Of a stretch of 64,000 bases of DNA, positions 49,721 to 58,125 are shown piece after piece; positions within the stretch are counted from its first letter, which is position 1; every line of letters starts with the position of its first letter. This DNA is from Arthrobacter sp. B3I9 (GTDB lineage Bacteria > Actinomycetota > Actinomycetes > Actinomycetales > Micrococcaceae). A model generated the notes under the pieces. It made no database searches. It was not told the DNA's origin and saw only the letters and a program-made list of their open reading frames with translations. The position numbers and the translations under genes were made by a program. Where the stretch lies: the NCBI RefSeq assembly GCF_030816935.1, contig NZ_JAUSYO010000001.1:2356001-2420000 (forward strand). The letters run 5' to 3'.

Positions 49721-51116
49721 CCGTCCCGTGGCCGCGCTGGCCAGCCCCTCCCAGGGCCTGCTGGAGGCCGGAGTATCCGCTGGCACCCGGGCCAGCACCG
49801 TTCCGCATACGGTCAAGGCGCGGCACGAGTACCGCGGCATGCGCACCGTGGAGCACTACTTCGAAGTGCCCCTGGACCACTCCGGCGGCCTGGGCCCCGG
49901 CAGCGGCGAGACGATCACGGTGTTCGCCCGCGAATACGTCTCCGCGGACCACAGCGAGGAGGCCGCGGCGGAGCTGCCCTGGCTGCTCTACCTGCAGGGC
50001 GGTCCCGGCGGGCGCGGCAACCGGCTTCCTGCCCTGGGCGGCTGGAGCAAGGCAGCCGCCCGCGACTTCCGCATCCTCATGCTGGACCAGCGGGGCACCG
50101 GCCTGTCCTCCCCCATCGACCGCAACACGCTGCCCCTGCGGGGTAACGAGGCGGACCAGGCCGGGTATCTGTCGCATTTCCGCGCGGACTCCATCGTCGC
50201 CGACGCCGAAGCCATCCGGCACGCCCTGGGCTCGGCGCCCTGGACTGTCTACGGCCAGAGCTATGGCGGGTTCTGTGCCCTCAGCTACCTCTCCTTTGCC
50301 CCCGAGGGTCTGCGTGAGGTTTTCATCACCGGCGGGCTGGCCCCGCTGTCCGGACCGGCGGACCGTGTGTACCGGTCAACCTTCCGCCGCGTCGCCGCGC
50401 GCAACGCGGAATACTTCGGGTGGTATCCGGAGGACCGGCAGGCCGTCACCCGGATCGCCCAGCACCTACGGGAGTCCGAGGAGATCCTGCCGGACGGTTC
50501 GCCGCTGACGGTGGAACGCTTCCAGATGGTGGGTTCCTTCCTGGGCGGCAACACCCGGGTGGACGCCCTGCACCACCTCCTGGAGGACGCTTTCGTGAGC
50601 ACCCCGGACGGCGAGAGGCTGTCGGACGCCTTCCTCGAACAGGTCCGCGGCATCGTTTCCCGGTCCGCCAACCCGCTGTATGCCCTCATGCACGAATCCA
50701 TCTACGCCCAGGGCGAGGGCACCGACTGGGCCGCGTGGCGGGTCCTCCAGGACTTTCCCGAGTTCCAGCCGGACGCGCCGGAGCCGCTGCTGACCGGCGA
50801 GATGGTGTACCCCTGGTACTTCGAACAGGACCCGGCACTCCGACCATTGCGCAACGTCGCGAACCTGCTGGCGGAAAAGGCGGACTGGCCGCCGCTCTAC
50901 GATCCGGACCGGCTTGCCCGGAACAATGTTCCCGTGGCGGCTGCCGTCTACACGGACGACATCTACGTGGACCGGGACCTGTCGTTGGAGACCGCGGCGG
51001 CGGTCCGCGGCCTGCAGGTGTGGGAGTCCGCCGACTTCCACCACGACGGGATCGCCGACGACGGCGAGGAGATTTTCGGCCGGCTGCTCGGCATGACCCG
51101 GTCGGTCCGGGTCTGA
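49713..51116 (+). CDS. Alpha/beta hydrolase, prolyl aminopeptidase-like (S33)
   Basis: A 467-aa hydrolase if TTG 49713 is used; GTG 49728 is an alternative and the conserved part begins near VEHYFEVPLDHS. The oxyanion region is LYLQGGPGGRGNRLPALGGW, followed by LMLDQRGTGLSSP. The nucleophile elbow is GQSYGGFCALSYL. A late Asp (YTDDIYVDRDLS) and His (FHHDGIAD) fit the catalytic triad. The family cleaves N-terminal proline or related peptides. A strong terminator follows 19 bp after the stop. Confidence 0.87.
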   Translation: MADRPVAALASPSQGLLEAGVSAGTRASTVPHTVKARHEYRGMRTVEHYFEVPLDHSGGLGPGSGETITVFAREYVSADHSEEAAAELPWLLYLQGGPGGRGNRLPALGGWSKAAARDFRILMLDQRGTGLSSPIDRNTLPLRGNEADQAGYLSHFRADSIVADAEAIRHALGSAPWTVYGQSYGGFCALSYLSFAPEGLREVFITGGLAPLSGPADRVYRSTFRRVAARNAEYFGWYPEDRQAVTRIAQHLRESEEILPDGSPLTVERFQMVGSFLGGNTRVDALHHLLEDAFVSTPDGERLSDAFLEQVRGIVSRSANPLYALMHESIYAQGEGTDWAAWRVLQDFPEFQPDAPEPLLTGEMVYPWYFEQDPALRPLRNVANLLAEKADWPPLYDPDRLARNNVPVAAAVYTDDIYVDRDLSLETAAAVRGLQVWESADFHHDGIADDGEEIFGRLLGMTRSVRV

Positions 51117-51135
51117 CCCTCCCGCACGCCGAACG

Positions 51136-51180
51136 ACGACGGCGCCGCACCCCTTCAGGGGTCCGGCGCCGTCGTCTTTT
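51136..51180 (+). terminator. Intrinsic terminator after the hydrolase gene
   Basis: A perfect 12-bp stem (51136-51147 with 51164-51175, ACGACGGCGCCG) is capped by a second stem ACCCC/GGGGT with loop TTCA, then TTTT. The converse strand also serves the convergent terC gene. Confidence 0.9.
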
Positions 51181-51200
51181 GCTACGGGATTACTGCAGGG

Positions 51201-52229
51201 CTACTCGACGTCGCTGAGGCTCTTGCGGGAGTCCTCTTCGAGGCGGGCGTCGAGCTTGGCCTTGGAGGCCTTGGAGCTGGCAAGGCTGGCGATGACGGCC
51301 ACGACGATGGTGCCGATGATTACTCCCAGCGAGACAAAGGTCGGGATCTCGGGAGCCCACTCGATGTGGTGGCCGCCGTTGATGAACGGCAGTTCATTGA
51401 CGTGCATGGCGTGCAGGACCAGCTTGACGCCGATGAACGCCAGGATGACGGACAGCGCGTGCTTCAGGTAGATGAGGCGGTTCATCAGGCCGCCGAGCAG
51501 GAAGTACAGCTGGCGCAGGCCCATGAGGGCGAAGATGTTTGCGGTGAAGACGATGAAGGCGCTCTGGGTAAGACCGAAGATCGCCGGGATGGAGTCGACA
51601 GCGAAGAGCAGGTCGGTCATGCCGATGGTCACGAAGACGATCAGCATCGGGGTGAAGACCTTCTTGCCATCCACCACGGTGCGCAGGTTGCCGCCGTCGA
51701 ACTTCTCCGACATCGGCAGGACCTTGCGGATGCGCGCGATGAGCGGGTTTTCCTTGTCTTCCTCGTCCTCGCCCTCATCCTGGGCCTGCTTCCAAGCGGT
51801 CCAGAGCAGGAAGGCGCCGAAGATGTAGAAGACCCAGCTGAACTGCTCGATCACGATTGCGCCGAGCATGATGAAGATGCCCCGGAGGACCAGCGCGATG
51901 ATGATGCCCACCATGAGCACCTCCTGCTGGTACTTACGCGGTACCGAGAAGCGCGCCATGATGATGATGAACACGAACAGGTTGTCGATGCTCAGGCTGT
52001 ATTCGGTCACCCAGCCGGCGATGAACTGGCCTCCGTACTCCGGGCCGGTGAACGCGAACATGGCGCCCGCAAAGACCAGGGCCAGTGCAATGTAGAAGCT
52101 GACCCACAGCCCGGCCTCCTTCATGGAGGGCTCGTGCGGGCGCTTCAGGACCAACAGCAGGTCGATGGCAAGGATGATGCCGAGGACGACAAATGAGCCG
52201 ACCTCGAACCAGATGGGAAGTTCGGGCAC
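51201..52229 (-). CDS. TerC family membrane protein, probable Mn2+ exporter
   Basis: A 342-aa integral membrane protein with about nine hydrophobic segments. The conserved acidic motifs VTEYSLSIDNLFVF and DLLFAVDSIPAIFG mark the TerC/Alx/MeeY family, several members of which export manganese, some to load secreted proteins. The cytoplasmic loop near residue 160 is acidic (DEGEDEEDKENP). The GTG start at 52229 has AAAGG upstream. A probable yybP-ykoY manganese riboswitch occupies the 5' leader, which strongly supports manganese as substrate. Confidence 0.9.
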   Translation of the reverse strand: MPELPIWFEVGSFVVLGIILAIDLLLVLKRPHEPSMKEAGLWVSFYIALALVFAGAMFAFTGPEYGGQFIAGWVTEYSLSIDNLFVFIIIMARFSVPRKYQQEVLMVGIIIALVLRGIFIMLGAIVIEQFSWVFYIFGAFLLWTAWKQAQDEGEDEEDKENPLIARIRKVLPMSEKFDGGNLRTVVDGKKVFTPMLIVFVTIGMTDLLFAVDSIPAIFGLTQSAFIVFTANIFALMGLRQLYFLLGGLMNRLIYLKHALSVILAFIGVKLVLHAMHVNELPFINGGHHIEWAPEIPTFVSLGVIIGTIVVAVIASLASSKASKAKLDARLEEDSRKSLSDVE

Positions 52230-52241
52230 GAAGATACCTTT

Positions 52242-52372
52242 CGTAGGGTGCGACTAAGCGGTGTAAGTCTCTCCGACTGCCCGGCGTCGAACTGCCTGGC
52301 TGCCCGCTACGCCCGGCAAGGCATCTGTGCCGTGCGTGTTGACGATCGTAGCGCTTGGGATACTCCCCTACG
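52242..52372 (-). ncRNA. yybP-ykoY (manganese) riboswitch upstream of terC
   Basis: Read on the minus strand, the leader starts CGTAGGGGAGTATCCC and ends CACCCTACG. Thus P1 pairs CGTAGGG with CCCTACG around a multibranch core. Inside are CGTCAACAC and GAGAGACTTACACCG. The GGGGAGTA and CGTCAAC blocks, the closing P1 and the terC-family gene downstream fit the yybP-ykoY class, which senses Mn2+. P1's 3' strand directly abuts the AAAGG ribosome site, so control of translation is likely. The call is from recalled consensus, not a covariance-model search. Confidence 0.82.
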
Positions 52373-52388
52373 TTCGAACCACTTTACC

Positions 52389-54470
52389 TTAGGCGTGCCC
52401 GGCGGACTGCATCTGCCGGAGTTCCTTCTTCAGCTCCCCTACCTCGTCACGGAGACGGGCGGCCAGCTCGAACTGCAGCTCCCCCGCCGCGGCGTGCATC
52501 TGTTCCGTCAGCTGTTCGATCAGCCCCACGAGGTCCTCGGCCGGGGCGGCAGCGAGCCCGTCGGACCGGACCTTCGACGCGCCCTTGCCCTTGCCGCGCG
52601 TCTTGCCCGCTGCAGCGAGCAGCTCCCGGGTGTCCGCGTCCTCCTTGTTAATCTGGTCCGTGATGTCCGCGATTTTCTTCCGCAGCGGCTGCGGGTCGAT
52701 GCCGTGCTCGGTGTTGTACTTCACCTGGATTTCCCGGCGGCGGTTGGTCTCGTCGATGGCCTTGGCCATGGAGTCGGTGATGCGGTCCGCGTACATGTGG
52801 ACCTCGCCGGAGACGTTGCGGGCGGCACGGCCGATGGTCTGGATCAGTGAGGTGGACGAGCGCAGGAAGCCTTCCTTGTCCGCGTCCAGGATGCTCACGA
52901 GGGAAACCTCCGGCAGGTCCAGGCCTTCACGGAGCAGGTTGATGCCCACCAGGACGTCAAAAACGCCCATCCGGAGTTCACGCAGCAGTTCCACCCGGCG
53001 GAGGGTGTCGACGTCGGAGTGCAGGTATTCGACCTTGACGCCGTGGCCCAGCAGGTAATCGGTGAGGTCCTCGGCCATCCGCTTGGTCAGGGTGGTGACC
53101 AGGACGCGTTCGTTCTTGGCGGTCCGGGTGCGGATCTCACCCAGCAGGTCATCGATCTGGCCCTTGGTGGGCTTGACGATGACTTCCGGGTCGATCAGCC
53201 CGGTGGGCCGGATGATCTGCTGGACGAAGCCGTCGGACTTGTCGAGTTCGTACTTTCCAGGGGTAGCTGAAAGGTAGACGGTCTGTCCCACGCGGTCCTG
53301 GAATTCATCCCACTTGAGCGGGCGGTTGTCCATGGCCGACGGCAGGCGGAAACCAAAGTCCACGAGGTTCCGCTTGCGGGACATGTCACCCTCGTACATG
53401 GCGCCGATCTGCGGCACGGTGACATGGGATTCGTCGATCACCAGGAGGAAATCGTCAGGGAAGTAGTCGATGAGGCAGTGCGGCGCGGTCCCGCGGGCGC
53501 GTCCGTCGATGTGCGAGGAGTAGTTCTCGATGCCGTTGCAGAAGCCCATCTGCTGCATCATTTCCAGATCGTACGTGGTGCGCATCCGGAGCCGTTGGGC
53601 CTCCACCAGCTTGTTCTGGCTCTCGAGCACCTTGAGGCGCTCGGCGAGTTCGTCCTCGATCCGCTTGATAGCCCGGCTCATGCGTTCCGGACCGGCCACG
53701 TAGTGGGAGGCCGGAAAGACGTACATCTCCGTCTCGTCCCGGATGACCTCCCCGGTGAGCGGGTGCAGGGTGTAGATGTTTTCGATCTCGTCCCCGAAGA
53801 ACTCGATCCGGATGGCGAGTTCCTCGTACATCGGGATGATTTCCACGGTGTCGCCGCGCACCCGGAACGTGCCGCGGTGGAAGTCCATGTCGTTGCGGGC
53901 GTACTGCATGGAGACGAACTTGCGCAGCAGGGCGTCGCGGTTCATCTCCGCGCCCTTGCGGAGGGTCACCATGCCCGCGATGTACTCTTCCGGGGTGCCC
54001 AGGCCGTAAATGCAGGAGACGGTGGCCACCACGATCACGTCCCGGCGGGTGAGCAACGCGTTGGTGGCGGAGTGGCGGAGGCGTTCCACTTCCTCATTGA
54101 CGGAGGAGTCCTTTTCGATGAAGGTGTCCGTCTGCGCCACGTAGGCTTCGGGCTGGTAGTAGTCGTAGTAGGAGACGAAGTACTCGACCGCGTTGTTCGG
54201 GAGCAGTTCGCGGAATTCATTGGCGAGCTGCGCGGCAAGGGTCTTGTTCTGCACCATCACCAGGGTGGGCCGCTGGACCTGTTCGACCAGCCACGCCGTC
54301 GTCGCGCTCTTACCGGTACCGGTGGCGCCGAGCAGCACCACGTCCTTTTCGCCGTTCTTGATCCGCTCGGTCAGTTCGGCGATGGCCGTCGGCTGGTCAC
54401 CCGCCGGCTGGAACTCGCTGATGACCTCGAACGGCGCCACGACTCGGTTGATTTGCTGGGCAAGACTCAT
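52389..54470 (-). CDS. uvrB: Excinuclease ABC subunit UvrB
   Basis: The helicase-like damage verifier of excision repair. It has 693 aa. Walker A is [16 protein letters not shown] (about residue 42). The beta-hairpin region is [12 protein letters not shown], followed by helicase motifs [11 protein letters not shown] and [23 protein letters not shown] and the C-terminal UVR domain ([20 protein letters not shown]) are present. The ATG follows TAGATT plus 6 nt, a leaderless layout shared with uvrA and uvrC here. coaE lies directly upstream on the same strand. Confidence 0.96.
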   Translation of the reverse strand: MSLAQQINRVVAPFEVISEFQPAGDQPTAIAELTERIKNGEKDVVLLGATGTGKSATTAWLVEQVQRPTLVMVQNKTLAAQLANEFRELLPNNAVEYFVSYYDYYQPEAYVAQTDTFIEKDSSVNEEVERLRHSATNALLTRRDVIVVATVSCIYGLGTPEEYIAGMVTLRKGAEMNRDALLRKFVSMQYARNDMDFHRGTFRVRGDTVEIIPMYEELAIRIEFFGDEIENIYTLHPLTGEVIRDETEMYVFPASHYVAGPERMSRAIKRIEDELAERLKVLESQNKLVEAQRLRMRTTYDLEMMQQMGFCNGIENYSSHIDGRARGTAPHCLIDYFPDDFLLVIDESHVTVPQIGAMYEGDMSRKRNLVDFGFRLPSAMDNRPLKWDEFQDRVGQTVYLSATPGKYELDKSDGFVQQIIRPTGLIDPEVIVKPTKGQIDDLLGEIRTRTAKNERVLVTTLTKRMAEDLTDYLLGHGVKVEYLHSDVDTLRRVELLRELRMGVFDVLVGINLLREGLDLPEVSLVSILDADKEGFLRSSTSLIQTIGRAARNVSGEVHMYADRITDSMAKAIDETNRRREIQVKYNTEHGIDPQPLRKKIADITDQINKEDADTRELLAAAGKTRGKGKGASKVRSDGLAAAPAEDLVGLIEQLTEQMHAAAGELQFELAARLRDEVGELKKELRQMQSAGHA

Positions 54471-54476
54471 GCAACT

Positions 54477-54482
54477 AATCTA
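54477..54482 (-). promoter_or_regulatory. -10 hexamer for leaderless uvrB mRNA
   Basis: On the minus strand TAGATT is followed by 6 nt (AGTTGC) and the ATG at 54470. There is no ribosome site. It lies in the 40-bp gap after coaE. Confidence 0.6.
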
Positions 54483-54510
54483 CCGCCGGGCACCGACAAG
54501 AATTCCGGAT

Positions 54511-55749
54511 TCAGCTTTGGGCGGTACGGGGCACGGCATTGGCTCCCGACGGCGGCTGCCAGCCCGTGCGCTTCGCCCAGGCCTCCATCCGCGGGAACGC
54601 CTGGCCAGTGAACCAGCTCTCCTTATCCGCTGCGTAGCCTGCCGTGGACTTGTCCGAGACATGGCGCCTCGCCACCCGGCGTTTTTCGGCGAGGTAGTCC
54701 GCCCGGGCCGCTTCGTCATCGCGCAGCCAGTCACGGAAGCAGAGCGCAAAACGCCAGCCCGCAGACCCTGCGATGCGGACATGGACGTTGACGGCGCGGC
54801 CGGGGTCGGCGCTGCCGTGGAGCCGCTTGACCCAGTCGGCCGGGTCCGGATGGGAGGGCTTGGGATTGTCCGAGACGATCCCCGGCCAGCGCGGGAACCC
54901 GGATTCAGCCAGCAGCGGGGCGATCCGGTCCGCGGCGGCCATGTCGTGCACGCCGAGCTGCAAATCGACGACGTCCTTGGCGTCCAGGCCGGGAACGGCG
55001 GTGGATCCGACGTGGTCCAGCGTCATGATCTCGTCAGGAGCCACCGCCTGCAGGCGGGCGATCAGCCGTCCGGCCTGCGCCGGCCAGTCCCGCTGGGCCG
55101 TCATGATGACGGGACCTCCCGTCCGGGGAGCCACCCGGCCCTCCTTGAGGTTGGCCGCGAAGGGCACCAGGCGGAACTTCCAGAGCCGGTCCACGGCGTC
55201 GCGGAGTTCATCTTTCGTGCCTGAATTGTCCAGTACGACGTCAGCGGCCGCCAAGCGGTCCTCCCGCGTGGCCTGGGCAGACATCCTGGAGCGGGCGTCC
55301 GCTTCGGTCATGTGCCGGTGTTGCACCATCCGCTCGACCCGGACGGTGTCCGGTGCGTCCACGACCAGGACCAGATGGAAATGGGTCCCTTGCCCGGTCT
55401 CCACCAGCAGAGGGATATCCTGCACCACGACGGCCCCGGCCGGCGCGGCGGCCACCAGCGCGGCGGCGCGCTCCCGGACGAGCGGGTGGATGATGCCGTT
55501 CAGCACGGCGAGGCGGTCCGGGTAGCCAAAGACCAGGGCCCCCAGCCGGGGGCGGTCAAGGTGGCCGTCCGGGGTCAGGACCGCGGAGCTGAACGCGTTG
55601 ACGACCTGCGCCAGGCCGGGGCTTCCGGGCTCCACCGCTTCCCGCGCCAGCGCGTCCGCGTCCACCAGCACCGCCCCGAGTTCGCGCAGGCGCGAGCCAA
55701 CCACCGACTTCCCCGAGGCTATGCCACCCGTCAATCCGATCTTCAGCAC
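54511..55749 (-). CDS. coaE: Dephospho-CoA kinase fused to a UPF0157/GrpB domain
   Basis: The last step of coenzyme A synthesis. It has 412 aa. The kinase domain (residues 1-200) has P-loop GLTGGIASGKSVVGSRL, then LVDADALAREAV and a lid with Arg residues. The C-terminal half (about 215-400) is a UPF0157/GrpB nucleotidyltransferase-like domain with DHVGSTAVPGLDAKDVVDLQLGV. The same fusion exists in mycobacterial CoaE, where the extra domain aids folding or regulation. The GTG start lies 6 nt after TAGTCT. The promoter overlaps that of divergent yigZ. Confidence 0.94.
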   Translation of the reverse strand: MLKIGLTGGIASGKSVVGSRLRELGAVLVDADALAREAVEPGSPGLAQVVNAFSSAVLTPDGHLDRPRLGALVFGYPDRLAVLNGIIHPLVRERAAALVAAAPAGAVVVQDIPLLVETGQGTHFHLVLVVDAPDTVRVERMVQHRHMTEADARSRMSAQATREDRLAAADVVLDNSGTKDELRDAVDRLWKFRLVPFAANLKEGRVAPRTGGPVIMTAQRDWPAQAGRLIARLQAVAPDEIMTLDHVGSTAVPGLDAKDVVDLQLGVHDMAAADRIAPLLAESGFPRWPGIVSDNPKPSHPDPADWVKRLHGSADPGRAVNVHVRIAGSAGWRFALCFRDWLRDDEAARADYLAEKRRVARRHVSDKSTAGYAADKESWFTGQAFPRMEAWAKRTGWQPPSGANAVPRTAQS

Positions 55750-55755
55750 CCCACC

Positions 55756-55765
55756 AGACTAAACT
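55756..55765. promoter_or_regulatory. Overlapping divergent leaderless promoters (coaE and yigZ)
   Basis: In the block AGACTAAACT the plus strand gives TAAACT (55760-55765), 6 nt before the yigZ GTG. The minus strand gives TAGTCT (55761-55756), 6 nt before the coaE GTG. The two -10 hexamers share 2 bp, so polymerase cannot occupy both. Each promoter's -35 region must lie inside the other gene's coding sequence. Confidence 0.65.
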
Positions 55766-55771
55766 GATCCG

Positions 55772-56470
55772 GTGGCAGAAGATGCAGTGGTGGCGGAGAG
55801 CCGGGCCACGACCTACACCACGCTGGCCGAACCGGAGTTCCGCCACGAGCTGGAGGTCAAGCGCTCCCGGTTCATCACGGTACTGCACCGGACCGGCGAC
55901 GAGGACCAGGCGAGGTCGTCGCTGGCCGGGCTCCGCAAGGAGTTTTACGATGCGCGGCACCACTGCTCCGCGTTCGTCCTGGGACCGGACCGGAGCGTGC
56001 AACGCTCCAATGACGACGGCGAGCCGTCGGGCACGGCCGGCGCGCCGATGCTCGAGGCGCTGCTCAAACGCGAGACCGCCCCCGGCGTGGCCGACCTCAG
56101 CGACGTGACGGCCGTCGTCGTCCGTTACTTCGGTGGAATCCTGCTCGGCGCCGGCGGGCTGGTGCGGGCCTACTCCGAATCGGTGTCGGCTGCCCTGGAC
56201 CGGGCGGGGATGGTGCACCGGCGGCGGCTGCGGGTCTGCGCTGTTGCCGTGCCGCACGCGGTGGCGGGCCGGCTGGAAAATGACCTGCGCGCCGCGGGCT
56301 ATGTCATGGCGGACACGAGCTACGAGGCACAGAACACGGTGCTCAGGCTTGCGCTGCCGGACGATCCGGCGGCCCTGGACGCGGCCGTTGAACGGCTCGC
56401 GGCCCTTTCGGCCGGACGTGCGGCGCTGGTGCCCGGCGGATCGGAGTGGGTGGATGTCCCCATCGGCTGA
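55772..56470 (+). CDS. YigZ/IMPACT family protein
   Basis: A 232-aa protein of the YigZ/UPF0029 family, related to eukaryotic IMPACT; the bacterial role is not settled (translation-linked or peptidase-associated). The N-terminal domain has EVKRSRFITVLHRTGDEDQA and the signature HHCSAFVLG, then DDGEPSGTAGAPMLEAL and VVRYFGGILLGAGGLVRAY. The C-terminal RNA-binding-like domain spans 145-225. The GTG start is leaderless. The 3' end overlaps the following GNAT gene by 17 bp. Confidence 0.92.
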   Translation: MAEDAVVAESRATTYTTLAEPEFRHELEVKRSRFITVLHRTGDEDQARSSLAGLRKEFYDARHHCSAFVLGPDRSVQRSNDDGEPSGTAGAPMLEALLKRETAPGVADLSDVTAVVVRYFGGILLGAGGLVRAYSESVSAALDRAGMVHRRRLRVCAVAVPHAVAGRLENDLRAAGYVMADTSYEAQNTVLRLALPDDPAALDAAVERLAALSAGRAALVPGGSEWVDVPIG

Positions 56471-56975
56471 GCTGCCCTTGGTGGTGTTCCTCGTGGACGT
56501 CGGGGAGGATGTGCTGGAGCACCTCCTCGCCGTGGCCGTCCGGGACGCCGACGCTGACGAGGTGACGCCGCCCATCGGTGGCACCGCAGGCTGGAACTCC
56601 GAGCGGATCAGCTGGTTCCGCGAATACCACCGGACGGCCACCGGGCTGGACGGCCCCGCACGGCAGAAGAGCTGGGCCATCGGGTACGCGGGCGGGCTGG
56701 CAGGATCCATCCGGCTGAAGCGGACAGGACCCGGGACCCTCGAAACCGGGATCTGGCTGGCGCGGAGTAGCCGCGGTCTGGGCATCGGGCAGGAGGCCCT
56801 ACGGCAGGTGACGGCCCACGCTGCTGCCTCCGGCGCCGCCAGGCTCGAGGCCTGCACGACGGCCGGCAACCGCGCGGCGCTGGCCCTGTTGCGCGGGTCG
56901 GGGGCGGAGCTCGTCTTCGAGACTGCGTCCGAGGCCCCGCAGGCGTCAGTGCGGGCCTACATCCCGCTGCGCTGA
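56454..56975 (+). CDS. GNAT family N-acetyltransferase
   Basis: A 173-aa acetyltransferase of the RimJ/RimL-like GNAT type. The acetyl-CoA loop is WLARSSRGLGIGQEALRQV, followed by ARLEACTTAGNRAALALLRGSGAE, the usual beta-5/beta-6 region for protein or small-molecule N-acetylation. The N-terminus (MSPSAELPLVV) overlaps yigZ by 17 bp, implying translational coupling; a longer upstream frame is inside yigZ. The substrate is unknown. The 3' side opens into palindrome array 2. Confidence 0.82.
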   Translation: MSPSAELPLVVFLVDVGEDVLEHLLAVAVRDADADEVTPPIGGTAGWNSERISWFREYHRTATGLDGPARQKSWAIGYAGGLAGSIRLKRTGPGTLETGIWLARSSRGLGIGQEALRQVTAHAAASGAARLEACTTAGNRAALALLRGSGAELVFETASEAPQASVRAYIPLR

Positions 56976-57082
56976 GCCCGGTTCGCCGCACCGGCTTCCC
57001 CACTCCCCGCTGGGGCCCGTCCCCGGTCCCAGGCTCAGGCATCAGGCCCAAGGGTTCAGGCTCACAGGGCCCAGTTCTCACC

Positions 57083-57312
57083 GGACATGCTCAACGTCGT
57101 ATGCCCCGTTCGGACATGACCCACGTTCGGCACAGCCATTGGGCATGTCCTCCCGGACGCACCACAAGAGCCGGACATGTCCCACGTTCCGCACAGCCAT
57201 TGGGCATGTCCTCCCGGACGCACCACAAGAGCCGGACATGTCCCACGTTCCACGCGCGCACCGGACATAATGCCAAGATGCCCATTCGTTGAACCCAGGA
57301 CTGGACAAGTCC
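57083..57312. repeat. Array 2: phased palindromes with a 61-bp tandem unit
   Basis: It lies in the 407-bp gap between the GNAT and VOC genes. Ten-bp cores start at 57083, 57112, 57141, 57173, 57202, 57234 and 57303 (CAAG variant), with a 21-bp split element at 57263 (GGACATA left half, ATGCCC right half). Start-to-start spacings are 29, 29, 32, 29, 32, 29 and 40 bp. The segment 57112-57172 repeats almost exactly at 57173-57233, and a third copy begins at 57234. Bases 56976-57082 before it and 57313-57382 after it show no recognisable feature. Confidence 0.9.
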
Positions 57313-57382
57313 CCCGCAATACGAAGCCAACATCGACCTAACCCGCGTTCCACGTGGCTACAGGGCGGCCGGCGCGGTCCGG

Positions 57383-57811
57383 CTAACGGGCGATTTCCCA
57401 GATATGGCCGCCGGGGTCCCGGAAGCTGGCAGTGCGGATTCCCCAGGGCCGGTCCAGCGGGCCGTTCAGCAGCTCGACTCCGCGCGCGGCCAGTTCCGCG
57501 CACATGGCGTCGACGTCGTCCACCTCGATGGTGAACTGCATTCGCGCACCGGCCTCGGGTTGGGCCACGACAGCAGGGCGGATCAGCTCCGGCGCTTCGC
57601 TGGCTTTGAGCAGATTGATCATGGTGTTCTCGAACCGGAACACCGTGGAAGCGTCGTCTTCGTACACCACCGGCAAGCCGAACACGTCCTCATAGAACAG
57701 TCTTGTGACAGCCAGATCCTCCACGAACAGCGTGATGGCTCCGATACCCCTCGGCCACGGGCCGCCGCTATGAGCAACCGCCGCTTTGGCCCCTTCTGAT
57801 GCTTCAACCAT
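57383..57811 (-). CDS. VOC (glyoxalase/bleomycin-resistance) superfamily protein
   Basis: A 142-aa single-module pair giving one VOC domain. The core begins IGAITLFVEDLAVTRLFYEDVFGL, includes FRFENTMINLLK and MQFTIEVDDVDAMCAELAARGV, and ends with ASFRDPGGHIWEIAR carrying a Glu in the usual metal-ligand place. The function could be a lyase, dioxygenase or antibiotic-binding protein; nothing decides it. The gene is bracketed by palindrome arrays on both sides. The start is inferred by length; the first 20 residues lie outside the domain. Confidence 0.83.
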   Translation of the reverse strand: MVEASEGAKAAVAHSGGPWPRGIGAITLFVEDLAVTRLFYEDVFGLPVVYEDDASTVFRFENTMINLLKASEAPELIRPAVVAQPEAGARMQFTIEVDDVDAMCAELAARGVELLNGPLDRPWGIRTASFRDPGGHIWEIAR

Positions 57812-57899
57812 GACTTGCTCCCTCCGAAAGCTTGGTCTGCAACCTCCACACTGTGCGCTCGCGCTCGGCCCGCGTCAAGAATCTTCCTGCCGCAGGACT

Positions 57900-58010
57900 G
57901 AGCATGCTCCCCCTGCGACGCCTCAGGACTGGACATGCTCCCCCTCGGGCCTAGCCACTGGGCATAGACCCGCATATGCCCATCCGCCCGGCCCAGGGCT
58001 GGGCATGTCC
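57900..58010. repeat. Array 3: phased palindromes upstream of the VOC gene
   Basis: Ten-bp cores lie at 57900 (GAGCATGCTC), 57931 (GGACATGCTC) and 58001 (GGGCATGTCC), with a 22-bp split element at 57960-57981 (GGGCATA left half, TATGCCC right half). Spacings are 31, 29 and 41 bp, again leaving 19 nt on each side of the split element. It fills the 314-bp gap between the VOC start and the rpsA terminator. Confidence 0.88.
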
Positions 58011-58057
58011 CCGGGGAAAAGCCGCCCCAACCCCGCCCAGTTCCTGGCCTAACGCAA

Positions 58058-58090
58058 AAGCGGGCCCCTGCGCATGGCAGGGACCCGCTT
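58058..58090 (-). terminator. rpsA intrinsic terminator
   Basis: On the minus strand the arms AAGCGGG-CCCTG pair with one mismatch around a 7-nt loop and are followed by TTTTGCG. It lies 36 nt after the rpsA stop. Confidence 0.9.
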
Positions 58091-58125
58091 GAGCTAGCCC
58101 TCGATCACTCGGAGGCCGGTGGCAA

